Shown piece after piece: positions 51,288-62,569 of a DNA stretch of 64,000 bases. The position numbers and the translations under genes were made by a program. The stretch is from Deltaproteobacteria bacterium (GTDB taxonomy: Bacteria; Myxococcota_A; UBA9160; UBA6930), in assembly GCA_016875395.1 (NCBI GenBank), contig VGRF01000013.1, forward strand, positions 52,604-116,603. Reading direction: 5' to 3'. Each line of letters opens with the position of its first letter. Within the stretch, counting starts at the first letter, position 1. The notes beneath the pieces are model-generated. The model was not told where the DNA came from and searched no databases. It was given only the letters and a program-made list of their open reading frames with translations.

Positions 51288-51784
51288 GCCACGAGCCCGG
51301 ACTGGCGCTGTTCCCCGCGAGCTTTGACCCGCTTACGAACGGCCACCTCGACTTGGTGCTTCGCGCGAGCCGCGTCTTCCCGCGCCTGATCGTCGCGATC
51401 GCGCACAACGTGAATAAGAAAGGCACGTTCACCGTCGAGGAGCGCCTCGACATGCTGCGCACCGCGCTGGGCGGCATGAAGGGCGTCGAGGTGACCGAGT
51501 TTCAGGGCCTGGTCGTCGACTACGCCGAGAAGGTGGGCGCTCGCACGATCGTCCGCGGCCTGCGCGCCAACGCGGACTTCGAGTACGAGTTCGAGATGGC
51601 GCTGATGAACCGGCACATGAAGCCGGAGATCGAGACGCTCTTCCTCATGACCAGCCAGGAATATTTCTACGTGAGCTCGTCGCGGCTGAAGGAGCTGGTG
51701 AGCTTCGGCACCGCCGTGTCGGAGTGGGTGCCGCCGATCGTCGAGGCCTATCTCAAGAAGAAGTTCGGAGCGCAGGCGGGCTGA
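51284..51784 (+). CDS. coaD: Phosphopantetheine adenylyltransferase
   Basis: CoaD forms dephospho-CoA from 4'-phosphopantetheine and ATP, the penultimate step of CoA synthesis. The 166-residue protein has FPASFDPLTNGHLDL near the start (the TxGH nucleotide motif), VRGLRANADFEYEFEMA near residue 87 and the YVSSSRLKEL signature near residue 125. It overlaps rsmD by 4 bases. coaBC, two genes on, gives the previous step, and coaX at 30.5 kb gives the first. Confidence 0.97.
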   Translation: MSHEPGLALFPASFDPLTNGHLDLVLRASRVFPRLIVAIAHNVNKKGTFTVEERLDMLRTALGGMKGVEVTEFQGLVVDYAEKVGARTIVRGLRANADFEYEFEMALMNRHMKPEIETLFLMTSQEYFYVSSSRLKELVSFGTAVSEWVPPIVEAYLKKKFGAQAG

Positions 51785-51848
51785 GCTAGCCCAGCGCGGC
51801 TACTGCCGCGCGCGCAAGCGCCGCGTTCGCTGTGCCGATGGGCCCACC

Positions 51849-53213
51849 GTGAGCGAGATCCGCTTCGGCACGAACGGTTGGCGCGGCGTGCTCGGCCGCG
51901 ACTTCGACGCGGACGGAGCGGAGCGCGTGGCGCACGCGCTCGCGCGCGAGAGCGCGGGTGCGCGGGTCGTGGTCGCGTTCGACACGCGCGCACAGGCGGA
52001 CGTGATCGCGGCGCGCGTCGCTGCCGTGCTCGCGGGCGCGGGCGTCGACGCGCGGCTTTGCAGCACACCGACGCCGACGCCCGTCGCGGCGCGCCTCGTG
52101 CGCGCGCTGCGCGCGGATGCGGGAGTCGTGATCACCGCCAGCCACAACCCGCCCGAGTATCTCGGGCTGAAGGTGCTCGCGCGCGGCGGCGAAGGCGCAC
52201 CGCGCGCGCTGCTGACCGCGCTTGCGCAGCGCGCGAACGCGAAGCGCCAGCCGCGGCGCACTCTCGGCGCGCCGCGAGCCGTGCACGACGCAGCGGATCG
52301 CTACGTCGAAGCGTTGCTCGCGCTCGTCGACCGGCGCGAAATCGCGCGGGCTCGGCCGCGCGTGCTCTACGACGCGATGCACGGAGCCGGGGCGGGCGTG
52401 CTCGACCGCGCGCTGCGCGAGCTCGGCGCCCGCGTCGAGGTGATGCGCGGTGCGCCGGATCCGCGCTTCGGCGGCGGCGCTCCGGACCCGACACCGCGCC
52501 GCCTTCGGGGCCTCGCCGCGGCCGTGAAGCGGGGTCGCTTCGCGTTCGGGGTCGCGAGCGACGGCGATGCCGACCGCTTCGCGCTCGTCGACGCGCGCGG
52601 GCGCGTGCTGAGCGAGAGCGAATCTCTCGCGCTGCTGGTCGACCACGTCGCCGCGACGCGCAGGCTTCGGCGCGGCCTCGCGATCTCTCACGCCACGGGC
52701 TCGCTCGTCGAGCGGGTAGCTCGCGCGCGCTGGCTGGGCGTGGTGCGCACCGGCCTCGGATTCTCCCCGCTCGCCCGCGCGCTGCGCTCGGGGGACGCGG
52801 ACCTCGCAGGCGAAGAGAGCGGCGGCTTCGCGTGGCGCGCGCTCGGGCTCGACAAGGACGGAATGCTCGCCGCCGCGCTCGCGCTCGAGGCCGCCGCAGC
52901 CGAGCCGCTTCACGCGCGGACCGCTCGCCTCGCACGCGAGGTCGGCGCGGCCGCGTGCGGGCGCGCGGCGATCGGCGCGACTGCGGCCGCGCGCCGCACG
53001 CTCAGCCGAATCGCCGCGGCGCCCCCCGAGCGGATCGGGCGAGCGCGCGTGCTCGCGGCGGATCTCGCAGACGGCGTGCGGCTCGTGCTCGACGACGGCT
53101 TCGTCTACTGGCGTGCGTCGGGCACCGAGCCGGTCATTCGCGTGTACGCCGAGGCGCCGAGTCGCGGGGCCCTCGCGCGCCGTCTCTCAGCCGGGCTCGC
53201 GCGGCTCCGCTAG
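51849..53213 (+). CDS. Alpha-D-phosphohexomutase (phosphoglucosamine/phosphomannomutase family)
   Basis: The protein has 454 residues from a GTG. All four active-site loops are visible: phosphoserine TASHNPPEYLG near residue 97, metal loop DGDADRF near residue 238, sugar loop GEESGGF near residue 319 and phosphate loop RASGTEPVIRVYAEA near the end. The exact substrate (GlcN 1-P, mannose 1-P or glucose 1-P) cannot be decided. The first loop FGTNGWRG is also seen in phosphoglucomutases of this superfamily. It stands between coaD and coaBC. Confidence 0.85.
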   Translation: MSEIRFGTNGWRGVLGRDFDADGAERVAHALARESAGARVVVAFDTRAQADVIAARVAAVLAGAGVDARLCSTPTPTPVAARLVRALRADAGVVITASHNPPEYLGLKVLARGGEGAPRALLTALAQRANAKRQPRRTLGAPRAVHDAADRYVEALLALVDRREIARARPRVLYDAMHGAGAGVLDRALRELGARVEVMRGAPDPRFGGGAPDPTPRRLRGLAAAVKRGRFAFGVASDGDADRFALVDARGRVLSESESLALLVDHVAATRRLRRGLAISHATGSLVERVARARWLGVVRTGLGFSPLARALRSGDADLAGEESGGFAWRALGLDKDGMLAAALALEAAAAEPLHARTARLAREVGAAACGRAAIGATAAARRTLSRIAAAPPERIGRARVLAADLADGVRLVLDDGFVYWRASGTEPVIRVYAEAPSRGALARRLSAGLARLR

Positions 53214-53253
53214 CTTGGCCTTCGCGCGACTTCTCAGGTTTTCCGAGGCGGCG

Positions 53254-54465
53254 ATGAGCAAGCGGCGAGTTCTGTTGGTCGTGAGCGGCGGCATCGCGGG
53301 CTACAAGACGCCAGAGCTGGTGCGGGCCCTCTCTAAGAATGGGCACGCGGTGCGCTGCGTGATGACCGAGGCCGCGAAGCAGTTCGTGGCGCCGCTCGCG
53401 CTGCAGGCGGTCTCGGGCGAGCCGGTGCGCAGCGCGCTCTTCGACCTCGGCGAGGAGAGCCGCATCGGGCACATCGAGCTGGCGGACTGGGCGGACCTCG
53501 TGCTCGTCGCGCCTGCCACGGCCGACCTGCTCGCGAAGATGGCCCACGGCCTGGCGGACGATCTCGCGAGCACGCTGCTGCTCGCGACGCGCGCCCCGGT
53601 GCTCGCCGCGCCCGCAATGAACGTGAACATGTGGAGCCACGCCGCGACGCAGGCGAATCTCGCGACGCTGCGGGCGCGCGGCGTGCGCTTCGTGGGCCCC
53701 GAAGCGGGCGAGCTCGCATGCGGCTGGGAGGGCATGGGCCGCATGAGCGAGCCCGCCGCGATCGCCGCGCAGGTGGACCTCGCCCTCGCGCCGAAGAGCC
53801 TCGCGGGCGTACGCGTCGTCGTGACCGCGGGCGGCACGCGCGAGCCGCTCGATCCCGTGCGCGCGATCACGAACCGCTCGTCGGGCAAGATGGGCTTCGC
53901 GCTCGCGGCGGAAGCGGCGCTGCGCGGCGCCGAGAGCGTGCTCATCGCCGGGCAGACCTCGCTCCCGACACCCGCCGGAGTGACGCGCATCGACGTCGAG
54001 TCTGCGTTCGACATGCGCGAGGCGGTACTGCGCGAGCAGGCGAGCGCCGGGATCGTGGTGATGGCAGCGGCAGTGGCGGATTTCCGGCCGGCGCGCGCCA
54101 GCGAGCGCAAGATCAAGAAGGAGGAGCTTGGCGAGAGCGCGGGGCTCACGCTCGAGCTCGTCGCGAACCCGGACATCCTCGCCGAGATCAGCCGTGCGCG
54201 TGGCGCGCGCGTCGTCGTCGGGTTCGCGGCGGAGAGCCACGACGTGCTCGCCGCTGCGCGCCGCAAGCTCGCGCGCAAGGGCTGCGATCTGCTCGTCGCG
54301 AACGACATCTCGCGCAGTGACGCCGGCTTCGAGACGGATCACAATGCGGTGATGCTGCTGACGCCAGACGGCGAGGTGGAGGAGCTGCCGCTGCTTCCGA
54401 AGAGCGAAGTGGCGGCGCGCATCTTCGATCGCATCGAGAAGCTGCGCGATGGACGCCGAGCGTGA
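53254..54465 (+). CDS. coaBC: Bifunctional phosphopantothenoylcysteine decarboxylase/phosphopantothenate-cysteine ligase
   Basis: CoaBC links cysteine to phosphopantothenate and decarboxylates the product in CoA synthesis. The 403-residue protein has an FMN-binding CoaC half (VSGGIAGYKTPEL, DWADLVLVAPATADLLAKMAHG in part, APAMNVNMW, then GELACGWEGMGRM with the catalytic Cys) and a CoaB half from about residue 190 (VVTAGGTREPLDPVRAITNRSSG in part, AAAVADFRP, KIKK, VGFAAES, VANDIS). It stands at the head of a run overlapping nfeD by 4 bases. Confidence 0.97.
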   Translation: MSKRRVLLVVSGGIAGYKTPELVRALSKNGHAVRCVMTEAAKQFVAPLALQAVSGEPVRSALFDLGEESRIGHIELADWADLVLVAPATADLLAKMAHGLADDLASTLLLATRAPVLAAPAMNVNMWSHAATQANLATLRARGVRFVGPEAGELACGWEGMGRMSEPAAIAAQVDLALAPKSLAGVRVVVTAGGTREPLDPVRAITNRSSGKMGFALAAEAALRGAESVLIAGQTSLPTPAGVTRIDVESAFDMREAVLREQASAGIVVMAAAVADFRPARASERKIKKEELGESAGLTLELVANPDILAEISRARGARVVVGFAAESHDVLAAARRKLARKGCDLLVANDISRSDAGFETDHNAVMLLTPDGEVEELPLLPKSEVAARIFDRIEKLRDGRRA

Positions 54466-55865
54466 AGCGCGCGCTGCTCGCCGCGCTGCTTGCGGCGTCG
54501 AGCCTGGTCGCGAGCGCGCAGGAGACGCCGGTGCAGCCGGCGCCCGCTGCAGCGCAGCCGACGGCACCCGCGGAGCCGGATGCTCCGCTGCGCGAGGGGC
54601 CGCTGCTCGTCGCGCGCCTCGTGGGCACGATCAACCCCGCGTCCGCCGACTTCCTGATCTCGGCGATTCGGGAGGCGGAAGAGACGCACGCCGCGCTGCT
54701 GCTGGTCGAGCTCGATACGCCCGGCGGCGATCTCGCATCCACGCAGGAGATCGTGCGCGCGATGCTCGAGGCGAAGGCGCCGATCGCGGTGTACGTGCCG
54801 CGCGGCGCCTGGGCGGCTTCGGCGGGCACGTTCATCACGCTGGCGGCGCACGTCGCGGCGATGGCGCCCGGCTCGAGCATCGGGGCGGCGCACCCGATTC
54901 AGGTCGGCGGCAACAACGACCGCAAGCCGCAGGACCCCGGGAGCGAAGAGCCGGCGCCGCCGATCGACATCGGGCTCGAGAAGGCGGAGAACTTCACCGC
55001 CTCGTTCATCGAGTCGATCGCGAAGGAGCGTGGGCGCAACGCCGAGTGGGCGGCGAAGGCCGTGCGCGAGTCGGTGGCGATCGCGGCCGACGAAGCGGCC
55101 GCACAGAACGTGGTGGACCTCGTCGCGGCGGATCGCGAGGCGCTGCTCGAAGCGATCGACGGCCGCGCCGTGAAGCTCGGCGCCGCGAGCGTGCGGCTCG
55201 CGGTGAAGGGGGCGGTGCCGCGCGAGCTCGAGATGGGCCTGCTCGCGCGCTTCCTGCACGCGATCGCGGATCCGACCTTCGCGTTCCTGTTCATGTTCGC
55301 GGGTGCGGCGCTGATCTGGCTCGAGCTGAACACCCCCGGTGTGGGCGTGCCCGGCGTGCTCGGCGCTGCGTGCCTGATCGTCGCAGCCGTCTCGTTCCAG
55401 CTCGTGCCGTTCTCGTGGCTCGGCCTCGGGCTCTTCGTCGGCGGCGTCGTGCTGGTCGCGGCCGAGCTGTTCGTGAGCAGCTACGGCCTGCTGCTCGCGG
55501 CGGGCATCGTGTGCATGCTGCTTGGCGGCTCGATGATCTTCGAGCGGCCCGACGTGAGCGATCTCGACCTTCCCTTCTGGCAGGTCGTCGTGCCCGCGGT
55601 CGGCGCCTTCGGCGTGTTCGGCGTGTTCGCCATGTTCATGGTGGCGCGCGCGCATCGCCGCCCGGCCAAGCTCGGCGGCGAAGACGAGCTGATCGGCATG
55701 CGCGGCGTCGCGAGCACCGCGCTCGCGCCGAGCGGCACCGTCGCGCTGCGCGGCGAGCTGTGGACGGCGGACGCCGACGGCCGCATCGAGAAGGGTGAGG
55801 CGATCGAGGTGATCGCGATCGAAGGCATGCGCCTGCGCGTCAAGCGCGCGCGCCCGCGCCAATAA
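54462..55865 (+). CDS. NfeD-family membrane serine protease (ClpP-like domain plus NfeD)
   Basis: The 467-residue protein has a signal peptide, a ClpP-type protease domain (about residues 45-250) with [14 protein letters not shown] and nucleophile Ser in WAASAGTFI, then four membrane helices and a C-terminal OB-fold NfeD domain ([16 protein letters not shown]). Such proteins cut stomatin-like partners and help membrane quality control. The next gene is a slipin, the standard pair. GTG start overlapping coaBC. Confidence 0.93.
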   Translation: MKRALLAALLAASSLVASAQETPVQPAPAAAQPTAPAEPDAPLREGPLLVARLVGTINPASADFLISAIREAEETHAALLLVELDTPGGDLASTQEIVRAMLEAKAPIAVYVPRGAWAASAGTFITLAAHVAAMAPGSSIGAAHPIQVGGNNDRKPQDPGSEEPAPPIDIGLEKAENFTASFIESIAKERGRNAEWAAKAVRESVAIAADEAAAQNVVDLVAADREALLEAIDGRAVKLGAASVRLAVKGAVPRELEMGLLARFLHAIADPTFAFLFMFAGAALIWLELNTPGVGVPGVLGAACLIVAAVSFQLVPFSWLGLGLFVGGVVLVAAELFVSSYGLLLAAGIVCMLLGGSMIFERPDVSDLDLPFWQVVVPAVGAFGVFGVFAMFMVARAHRRPAKLGGEDELIGMRGVASTALAPSGTVALRGELWTADADGRIEKGEAIEVIAIEGMRLRVKRARPRQ

Positions 55866-55882
55866 CAACTCGGGGAGGGGAA

Positions 55883-56644
55883 ATGGAGATCTCGGGAGTC
55901 CTGATTCTGCTCGTGGTCGTGGTCGCGCTCTTGCTGATGGGCGCGAAGGTCCTGCCCGAGTACGAGCGCGGCGTCGTGCTGCGGCTCGGTCGGCTCTCCG
56001 GCGTGAAGGGCCCCGGCTTCATCTGGATCATTCCCTTCGTCGACTCGCTCACGCGCGTGTCGCTGCGCGAGATCGTGATGGACGTTCCGCCGCAAGAAGT
56101 GATCACGCGCGACAACGTTTCGGTGAAGGTGAACGCGGTGATCTACTTCCGCGTGCTGCAGCCCGAGCGGGCGCTGCTGCAAGTCGAGAACTTCCTCTAC
56201 GGCACCTCGCAGCTTTCGCAGACGACGCTGCGCAGCGTGTGCGGGCAGGCCGAGCTCGATCAGCTGCTCGCCGATCGCGAGCAGATCAATCAGAAGCTGC
56301 AGGAGATCATCGACCAGCAGACCGAGCCGTGGGGCGTGAAGGTGCGCAACGTCGAGGTGAAGCAGATCGACTTGCCGCCGGACATGCAGCGCGCGATGGC
56401 GAAGCAGGCCGAGGCCGAGCGCGAGAAGCGCTCGAAGATCATTCGCGCCGAGGGCGAAGCACAGGCTGCGCAGCGGCTCGCGGAAGCCTCGCGCACGCTC
56501 TCGCAGGAGCCGTCGGCGCTGCAGCTCCGTTACCTGCAGACCCTTGCGGAGATGTCGACCGCGAGCTCGAGCACGATCGTGTTCCCGCTGCCGATGGAGC
56601 TGCTGAAGCCGTTCTTCGAGCGCAGCGAGGCGTCGAAGTCCTAG
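55883..56644 (+). CDS. Slipin (stomatin/prohibitin-like SPFH protein)
   Basis: The 253-residue inner-membrane protein has one N-terminal hydrophobic helix ([15 protein letters not shown]) and an SPFH domain: [51 protein letters not shown] coiled helix follows ([20 protein letters not shown]). It forms ring-like microdomain scaffolds. It lies 17 bases after nfeD, and GGGGAGGGG precedes the ATG. The pair is predicted to work together. Confidence 0.95.
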   Translation: MEISGVLILLVVVVALLLMGAKVLPEYERGVVLRLGRLSGVKGPGFIWIIPFVDSLTRVSLREIVMDVPPQEVITRDNVSVKVNAVIYFRVLQPERALLQVENFLYGTSQLSQTTLRSVCGQAELDQLLADREQINQKLQEIIDQQTEPWGVKVRNVEVKQIDLPPDMQRAMAKQAEAEREKRSKIIRAEGEAQAAQRLAEASRTLSQEPSALQLRYLQTLAEMSTASSSTIVFPLPMELLKPFFERSEASKS

Positions 56645-56665
56645 CGAGCGGAGCGCGCTCTCCGC

Positions 56666-57739
56666 TCAGCGCGAGATTCGCGCCAGCTTCAAGAGTCCGA
56701 ACGCGGCGACCGCAGCGAGCGTGAGCCACGGAAACGCGCTCGCGAGCGCGGCGTCGCTCGCGGCGAAGCTCGAGCCGACGTCGCGTGCGATCAGGTACGC
56801 GACGACGAGCGCGGCGCCTTGCGCCGCGGCGCGCGCGAGGCTGCGGCGCTCCTCGCTGCGCAGTGCGAGCGGAATCGCGACGGCGGCGAACAGCGGCACC
56901 GCCCACGGCCCGCTCTCGCGATTCGCGAGCGCCACGCGCGCGTCGCCGGAGCTCTCGTCGCCGCGCTGCGCCGCGTACGCGCGCAGCTCGTCGCGCGCGA
57001 GCCCCGGCAGCTCGCTCTTGCGCAGCTGTGGGCTGCGATCGCTCGCGAGCTCGAGCACGACGCGCGCTTCGCGGCGCTCGCGCGGCGGCTGCGCGGGCGC
57101 GCCGGGCTCGAGCTCGCGCACCCACGCGTCCTCGAACTCCCAGCGCTGCGGCGCGAGGCGTGCGCCGCGCCGCGCGTGAATCGTGCGCACGAGGCGGCCC
57201 GCGGCATCGCGCTCGTACACGCGGATGTCGCGCACCACGCCGCTCGCCTCGTCGACGGTCCCCGCCGAGTAGACGACGCGGCCCGCGTGGAACCACACCC
57301 CGCCGGCGCGTACGAAGGCATCGCCGGCGTTGGGATTCCTGCGCGCCGCGAGCGCTGCGGCCGCGGGAACTCCGGTGCGCTCGACGAGCTCCGCGTGCGC
57401 CGAGCCGAGCAGCAGCGCGAGCGCCACGACCGGCGCGAGCGCCGCAAGCGGCGACACCCCGCCGGCTTTCAGCGCGAGCACCTCGCGCGAGAGCGCGGCG
57501 GTTCCCGCGCACCAGAAGGCCGCGGCGAACGCAGAGATCGGGATCAAGAACTCCGCGTACGCGCCGGCCGCGCGCTCGAACAAGAAGCGCAGCGCCGCGC
57601 GCGGCGAATCTGCCTCTTCGAACAGCGCCGCGAGGTGCAGCATGGCGTCGACGGCGGTCAGCATCAGCGCCAGAATCGCGAGCGACGCCAAGAACGCGCG
57701 CAGGAAGCGGGCGGAGTAGTGGCGCCAGATCGTGAGCAC
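56666..57739 (-). CDS. LptF/LptG-family lipopolysaccharide export permease
   Basis: The 357-residue protein has the LptF/LptG layout: two N-terminal helices (RAFLASLAILALMLTAVDAM), a central helix region (LIPISAFAAAFWCAGTAAL) with ALKAGGVSPL, a periplasmic jellyroll of about 150 residues and three C-terminal helices. LPS is drawn from the inner membrane by LptB2FG. Only one permease gene is here; the second subunit and LptB are elsewhere. It starts with GTG, divergent from ribF by 18 bases. Whether it is F or G cannot be settled. Confidence 0.85.
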   Translation of the reverse strand: MLTIWRHYSARFLRAFLASLAILALMLTAVDAMLHLAALFEEADSPRAALRFLFERAAGAYAEFLIPISAFAAAFWCAGTAALSREVLALKAGGVSPLAALAPVVALALLLGSAHAELVERTGVPAAAALAARRNPNAGDAFVRAGGVWFHAGRVVYSAGTVDEASGVVRDIRVYERDAAGRLVRTIHARRGARLAPQRWEFEDAWVRELEPGAPAQPPRERREARVVLELASDRSPQLRKSELPGLARDELRAYAAQRGDESSGDARVALANRESGPWAVPLFAAVAIPLALRSEERRSLARAAAQGAALVVAYLIARDVGSSFAASDAALASAFPWLTLAAVAAFGLLKLARISR

Positions 57740-57757
57740 GGCGCGGAGGCTACCCCG

Positions 57758-58699
57758 TTGAGAGTGGTGCGAGGCAGCGCGGAGCTGGGTGCGCCGCTGA
57801 CGCGCTGCGTGCTCACGGCCGGAAACTTCGACGGCGTTCACGTCGGCCACCAGCGCATCATGGCCACGGTCACGTCGCGTGCGAAGGCGCTCGGTGGAAC
57901 GTCGCTCGTATACACGTTCGACCCGCACCCGCGCCGCGTGCTCACGCCGGAACGCGCGCCGAAGCTGCTGACGACCCTCGAGCAGAAGCTCGAGCTGCTC
58001 GAGTCGCTCGGCGTGGACGCCGTGGTGGTCGAGCCGTTCGATCTCGAGTTCGCGAAGCAAGGTGCCGAGCGCTTCGTGCGCGAAGTCCTTCACGCGCGGC
58101 TGCGGCCGGTCGAGGTGTACGTGGGATACGACTTCCACTACGGCCGCGACCGCGAGGGATCGATGCGCACGCTCACGGAGCTCGGGCCGCATCTCGGCTT
58201 CGCGGTGACGATCATCCCCGAGGTGAAGCTCGGCGAGCGCGACGTGAATTCGACGCGCGTGCGCGAGCTACTCGCCGAGGGCGACGTGGGCGCGGCGGCC
58301 GAGCTGCTCGGGCGCAGCTATCGCGTGCGCGGCAGGGTGAAGAAAGGCGACCAGCGCGGGCGCACGATCGGCTTCCCCACGCTGAACCTCGCGGCGGAGA
58401 ACGAGATCCTGCCCGGCGTCGGCGTGTACGCGTGCCGCGTGCGCTTTCTCGAAGGCGACACAGCGAAGTGGTACGGCGCCGTAGCCAACGTGGGGCGCCG
58501 GCCGACGGTGAAGGAGGACGATCCGGTCGCCGTCGAGGCGCACCTCTTCGACTTCGCGAGCGATGCCTACGAACGCCGCATCGAGGTCGCATTCGAGCAC
58601 TGGCTGCGCGGCGAGCAGCGCTTCGCGAGCCTCGCTGCGCTGCAAGAGCAGATCGCGCGCGATTCCGCTGCCGCTCGCGCGCGGCTCGCTGCGGGATGA
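57758..58699 (+). CDS. ribF: Bifunctional riboflavin kinase/FMN adenylyltransferase
   Basis: RibF makes FMN and FAD from riboflavin. The 313-residue protein has the nucleotidyltransferase half with GNFDGVHVGHQ near residue 21, VEPFDLEFA, VGYDFHYGRDREG and NSTRVRELL, and the kinase half with GRGRxxGFPT-type RGRTIGFPTLN near residue 204, NVGRRPTV and the Glu-His end. The TTG at 57758 is the best start; GTG at 57764 or 57767 is possible. The end overlaps the next ATG. Confidence 0.95.
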   Translation: MRVVRGSAELGAPLTRCVLTAGNFDGVHVGHQRIMATVTSRAKALGGTSLVYTFDPHPRRVLTPERAPKLLTTLEQKLELLESLGVDAVVVEPFDLEFAKQGAERFVREVLHARLRPVEVYVGYDFHYGRDREGSMRTLTELGPHLGFAVTIIPEVKLGERDVNSTRVRELLAEGDVGAAAELLGRSYRVRGRVKKGDQRGRTIGFPTLNLAAENEILPGVGVYACRVRFLEGDTAKWYGAVANVGRRPTVKEDDPVAVEAHLFDFASDAYERRIEVAFEHWLRGEQRFASLAALQEQIARDSAAARARLAAG

Positions 58700-59706
58700 G
58701 TCGCTCGCGCTGGCTCGATCCGCGGCTCGCCCTCGGCCTCGCGGTCACCGTGCTCGCGGTGTGGTGGTCGCTGCGCGGCGTCGACTTCCGCGCGCTCGGC
58801 GCCGCGCTCGCGGGCGCCGACCTGCGCGTGGCCGTGCCGGGCTCGCTCGCTTGTTATGCCGCGGGGCTCTGGATTCGCGCGCTGCGCTGGCGGCACCTCG
58901 CCGCCGCAGTCGGCGAATTGCCGCTCGGCGTCGCCTATCGGGCCACCGCGATCCGCTTCATGGGCAACAACCTGTTCCCGTTCCGGCTCGGTTAGTTCGC
59001 GGGGGCGTGGTTCGCGGCGCGCGATGCGGGCGGCTCGGCGGCGGCGTGGTTCGGCACGATCGTGCTCGAACGAGCGTTCGACATGGCGGCGATCATGTCG
59101 CTCGCGGTCTTTCTGGTCGCCGAGCACATCGATCTTCCGCTCGCGGTTCGGGCCGTCGGCTTCGTCCCGATTCTGGGAGTCGCCGCGCTGCGGCTGTGGC
59201 CTGCGCCGTTCGTCGCCATCGCGCGCGGCGTCGCGCAAGCGGTGCTGCCGGCGGGCCTCGCGAGCCGTGCGCTCGGGCTCGTCGAGCACATCGTCGCGGG
59301 CCTCTCGGGGATCCGGAGCGCGCGCGGGCTCGCCCTCGTGATCTGGCACACCGCCTTGTTGTGGGGCGCCGCGGCCACCCTCCCGTTCTATCTCGCGCAG
59401 CGCGCCTTCGCGGTCTCGCTCGGCTCGTTCACCGAGGACTACCTCGCCGCACTCAAGACCATGGTCGGTGTCGGAGTTGCCGTCGCGTTGCCGCAGGCTC
59501 CGGGCTTCCTCGGCGTCTATCACTTCGCGTGCCGTTCGGTGCTGAGCGCGCTCGGCGTCCCGGCCACGACCGCGCTCGGCGTGGGCACGCTCTCGCACGC
59601 GTTGTTCTGGCTCTCGATCACCGGGCTCGGCCTGCTCGCGCTGCGCGGCAGCCGCGCCTCGCTCCGCGAAGCTGTGCGATCCGTCACCACGCAAAAGGCG
59701 CCGTAA
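58696..59706 (+). pseudogene. Lysylphosphatidylglycerol synthase/UPF0104-like membrane protein, interrupted by one stop codon
   Basis: The frame runs 337 codons from an ATG overlapping ribF to a TAA, but has a TAG at 58993-58995. The N-part ends NNLFPFRLG. The next codons read FAGAWFAARDAGG and continue with the family's FGTIVLERAFD. In relatives the interrupted place reads RLGE followed by a similar stretch, so the likely change is one base, GAG (Glu) to TAG. No frameshift is present and both parts keep normal codon use, so the break is recent or a sequencing error. The downstream part has an ATG at 59062. The intact protein would have 7-8 membrane helices. Confidence 0.85.
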
Positions 59707-59815
59707 AGCGCGCTCCACGCCGCGCCGATATCCGGGCGGGCTGGAAGAGTTTTCGCGGGGAGGGCGCGCCGAGGGGCGACGCGCTCCGCGCGCGAACGAG
59801 CGGCGCGGAGCGCGT

Positions 59816-61359
<1,544 letters not shown>

Positions 61360-61776
61360 GAGCAGGGCGTGTCGATCCCGTTCCAGACCTTCGAGGATGG
61401 CGACGCCAAGCTCGAGTTCATCGACGCGGTGCTGAGCCTCGACGTGACGCCGCACATCACGGCGGATCGCTCGATCATCATGAAGGTCGAGGTGACTCGA
61501 AACGCGCCGGACGACAGCGTCCCGACGCCGACCGGTTCGCCCGCGATCGCGAAGAACGAGGCGACCACCGAGACGCTCGTGAAGGACGGCCAGACGCTCG
61601 TGATCGGCGGCATCTACGTGGTGCGCACCGCCGACCGCGAGAGCCGCGTGCCGTACTTCCACCGGCTGCCGGTGATCGGCAACGCCTTCAAGAACAAAGA
61701 GGTCAGCGACATCCGGCAAGAGCTGCTGGTGTTCGTGACGCCTCGGATCGTGTCGAACCCCGAGGTCGGCTCCTAA
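61360..61776 (+). pseudogene. pilQ: 3' remnant of type IV pilus secretin PilQ
   Basis: Only the last 138 codons and the stop remain, beginning QGVSIPFQTFEDGDAKLEFI (in part). They include the secretin signature AVLSLDVTPHITAD, the ATTETLVKDGQTLVIGGIYV strand (in part) and the closing LPVIGNAFKNKEVS and LLVFVTPRIV. A full PilQ has several hundred more residues with the signal peptide, AMIN and N domains, all absent. It is joined out of frame to pilB. The normal neighbours pilT, pilC and pilM-P are missing between them. The following aroK-aroB pair is the usual neighbour of pilQ. Confidence 0.9.
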
Positions 61777-61800
61777 GACCAGCGAGGTTCGCAGCGTGCG

Positions 61801-61838
61801 GCCCGGCATCGCCTTGCGATGCCGGGCCTTTCGCTTGT
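61801..61838 (+). terminator. Intrinsic terminator after the pilQ remnant
   Basis: The arms GCCCGGCATCGC (61801-61812) and GCGATGCCGGGC (61816-61827) pair perfectly over 12 bases around a CTT loop. A T-rich tail (CTTTCGCTTGTT) follows. It lies 25 bases after the pilQ stop, so the remnant transcript would still end at its old terminator. Confidence 0.85.
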
Positions 61839-61860
61839 TAGGGGGCGTCACGAATCCTCC

Positions 61861-61965
61861 TTGTTGACTTCGCAAACCGCGTCGAAGACTCCGCGGTTTG
61901 CTGCGCGCTTCGCTTGCGGCCTCGGCCGACTCGCTTGGGTGGGGCGTTCGACAGCGAGGTCGTTC
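61861..61965 (-). repeat. Dispersed intergenic repeat of about 105 bases, copy 2
   Basis: The reverse complement of this stretch closely matches 37095-37197. It lies between the terminator and aroK. It is non-coding, and shadow frames over the two copies give similar peptides only because the DNA is similar. Confidence 0.7.
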
Positions 61966-62029
61966 TGGCGGAGTGGTGGCGCGTGAATGTCGTGGAGTCA
62001 CTGCGCGCGGTGCGTTGGCGGAGTAAAGA

Positions 62030-62569
62030 GTGGGGATGGCGCTGGCTTCGCGAACCGTGTTTCTCGCCGGCCTGATGGGGGCGGGGAAGTCGAGTGTGGC
62101 GCGGGAGCTCGCGAAGTTGTTGGGGGCGGAGGTCGTCGATTCGGACGAGGTGGTGCAGCGCGAGGCGGGGATGAAGATCGCGGAGATCTTTGCGGCGGAG
62201 GGCGAGGCCGGGTTTCGCGCGCGCGAGCGGGCGGCGGTCGTCGCGCTGGCGGAGCGCGGCGGGGTCGTCGTGGCGCTCGGCGGCGGGGCGCTCGCGCAGC
62301 CGGGCGTGGCGGAGCTGCTGACGGCGCGCGGCGTCGTGGTTTATCTGCGCGCGCGCGTCGGGACGCTGGTGCGGCGCGTCGGCAGCGGGGCGGGGCGGCC
62401 GCTGCTCGCGGGGCTGGACGAGGCGGGGCGGCTCGCGAAGCTGCGCGAGCTGCTCGCGGCGCGCGAGCCGTTCTACCGGAAGGCGCAGCTCATCGTGGAC
62501 ACGGACAACCGCCCGCCGCGGAAGATCGCGCTCGAGATCGCGGAGCGAGCTCGCGAGGTCGCGCCGTGA
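62030..62569 (+). CDS. aroK: Shikimate kinase
   Basis: This enzyme phosphorylates shikimate at C3 for aromatic amino acid synthesis. The protein has 179 residues from the GTG at 62030, which has GGAG 6 bases upstream; the ATG at 62036 is possible. P-loop LMGAGKSSVAREL near residue 16, the substrate Asp in VDSDEVV near residue 37, Arg in GFRARERAAV, the GGGAL motif and the lid Arg in GRPLL are all present. It overlaps aroB. Confidence 0.95.
   Translation: MGMALASRTVFLAGLMGAGKSSVARELAKLLGAEVVDSDEVVQREAGMKIAEIFAAEGEAGFRARERAAVVALAERGGVVVALGGGALAQPGVAELLTARGVVVYLRARVGTLVRRVGSGAGRPLLAGLDEAGRLAKLRELLAAREPFYRKAQLIVDTDNRPPRKIALEIAERAREVAP

Noticed and set aside
56666..58192. A 508-residue extension of the LptF/LptG gene
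   Set aside because: The extra N-terminal part is antisense to ribF and lacks family similarity; the permease starts at the GTG at 57739.
58696..59706. TAG recoding (amber decoded as an amino acid)
   Set aside because: Several well-defined genes in the window end properly at TAG, so two internal TAGs are better explained as nonsense changes or errors.
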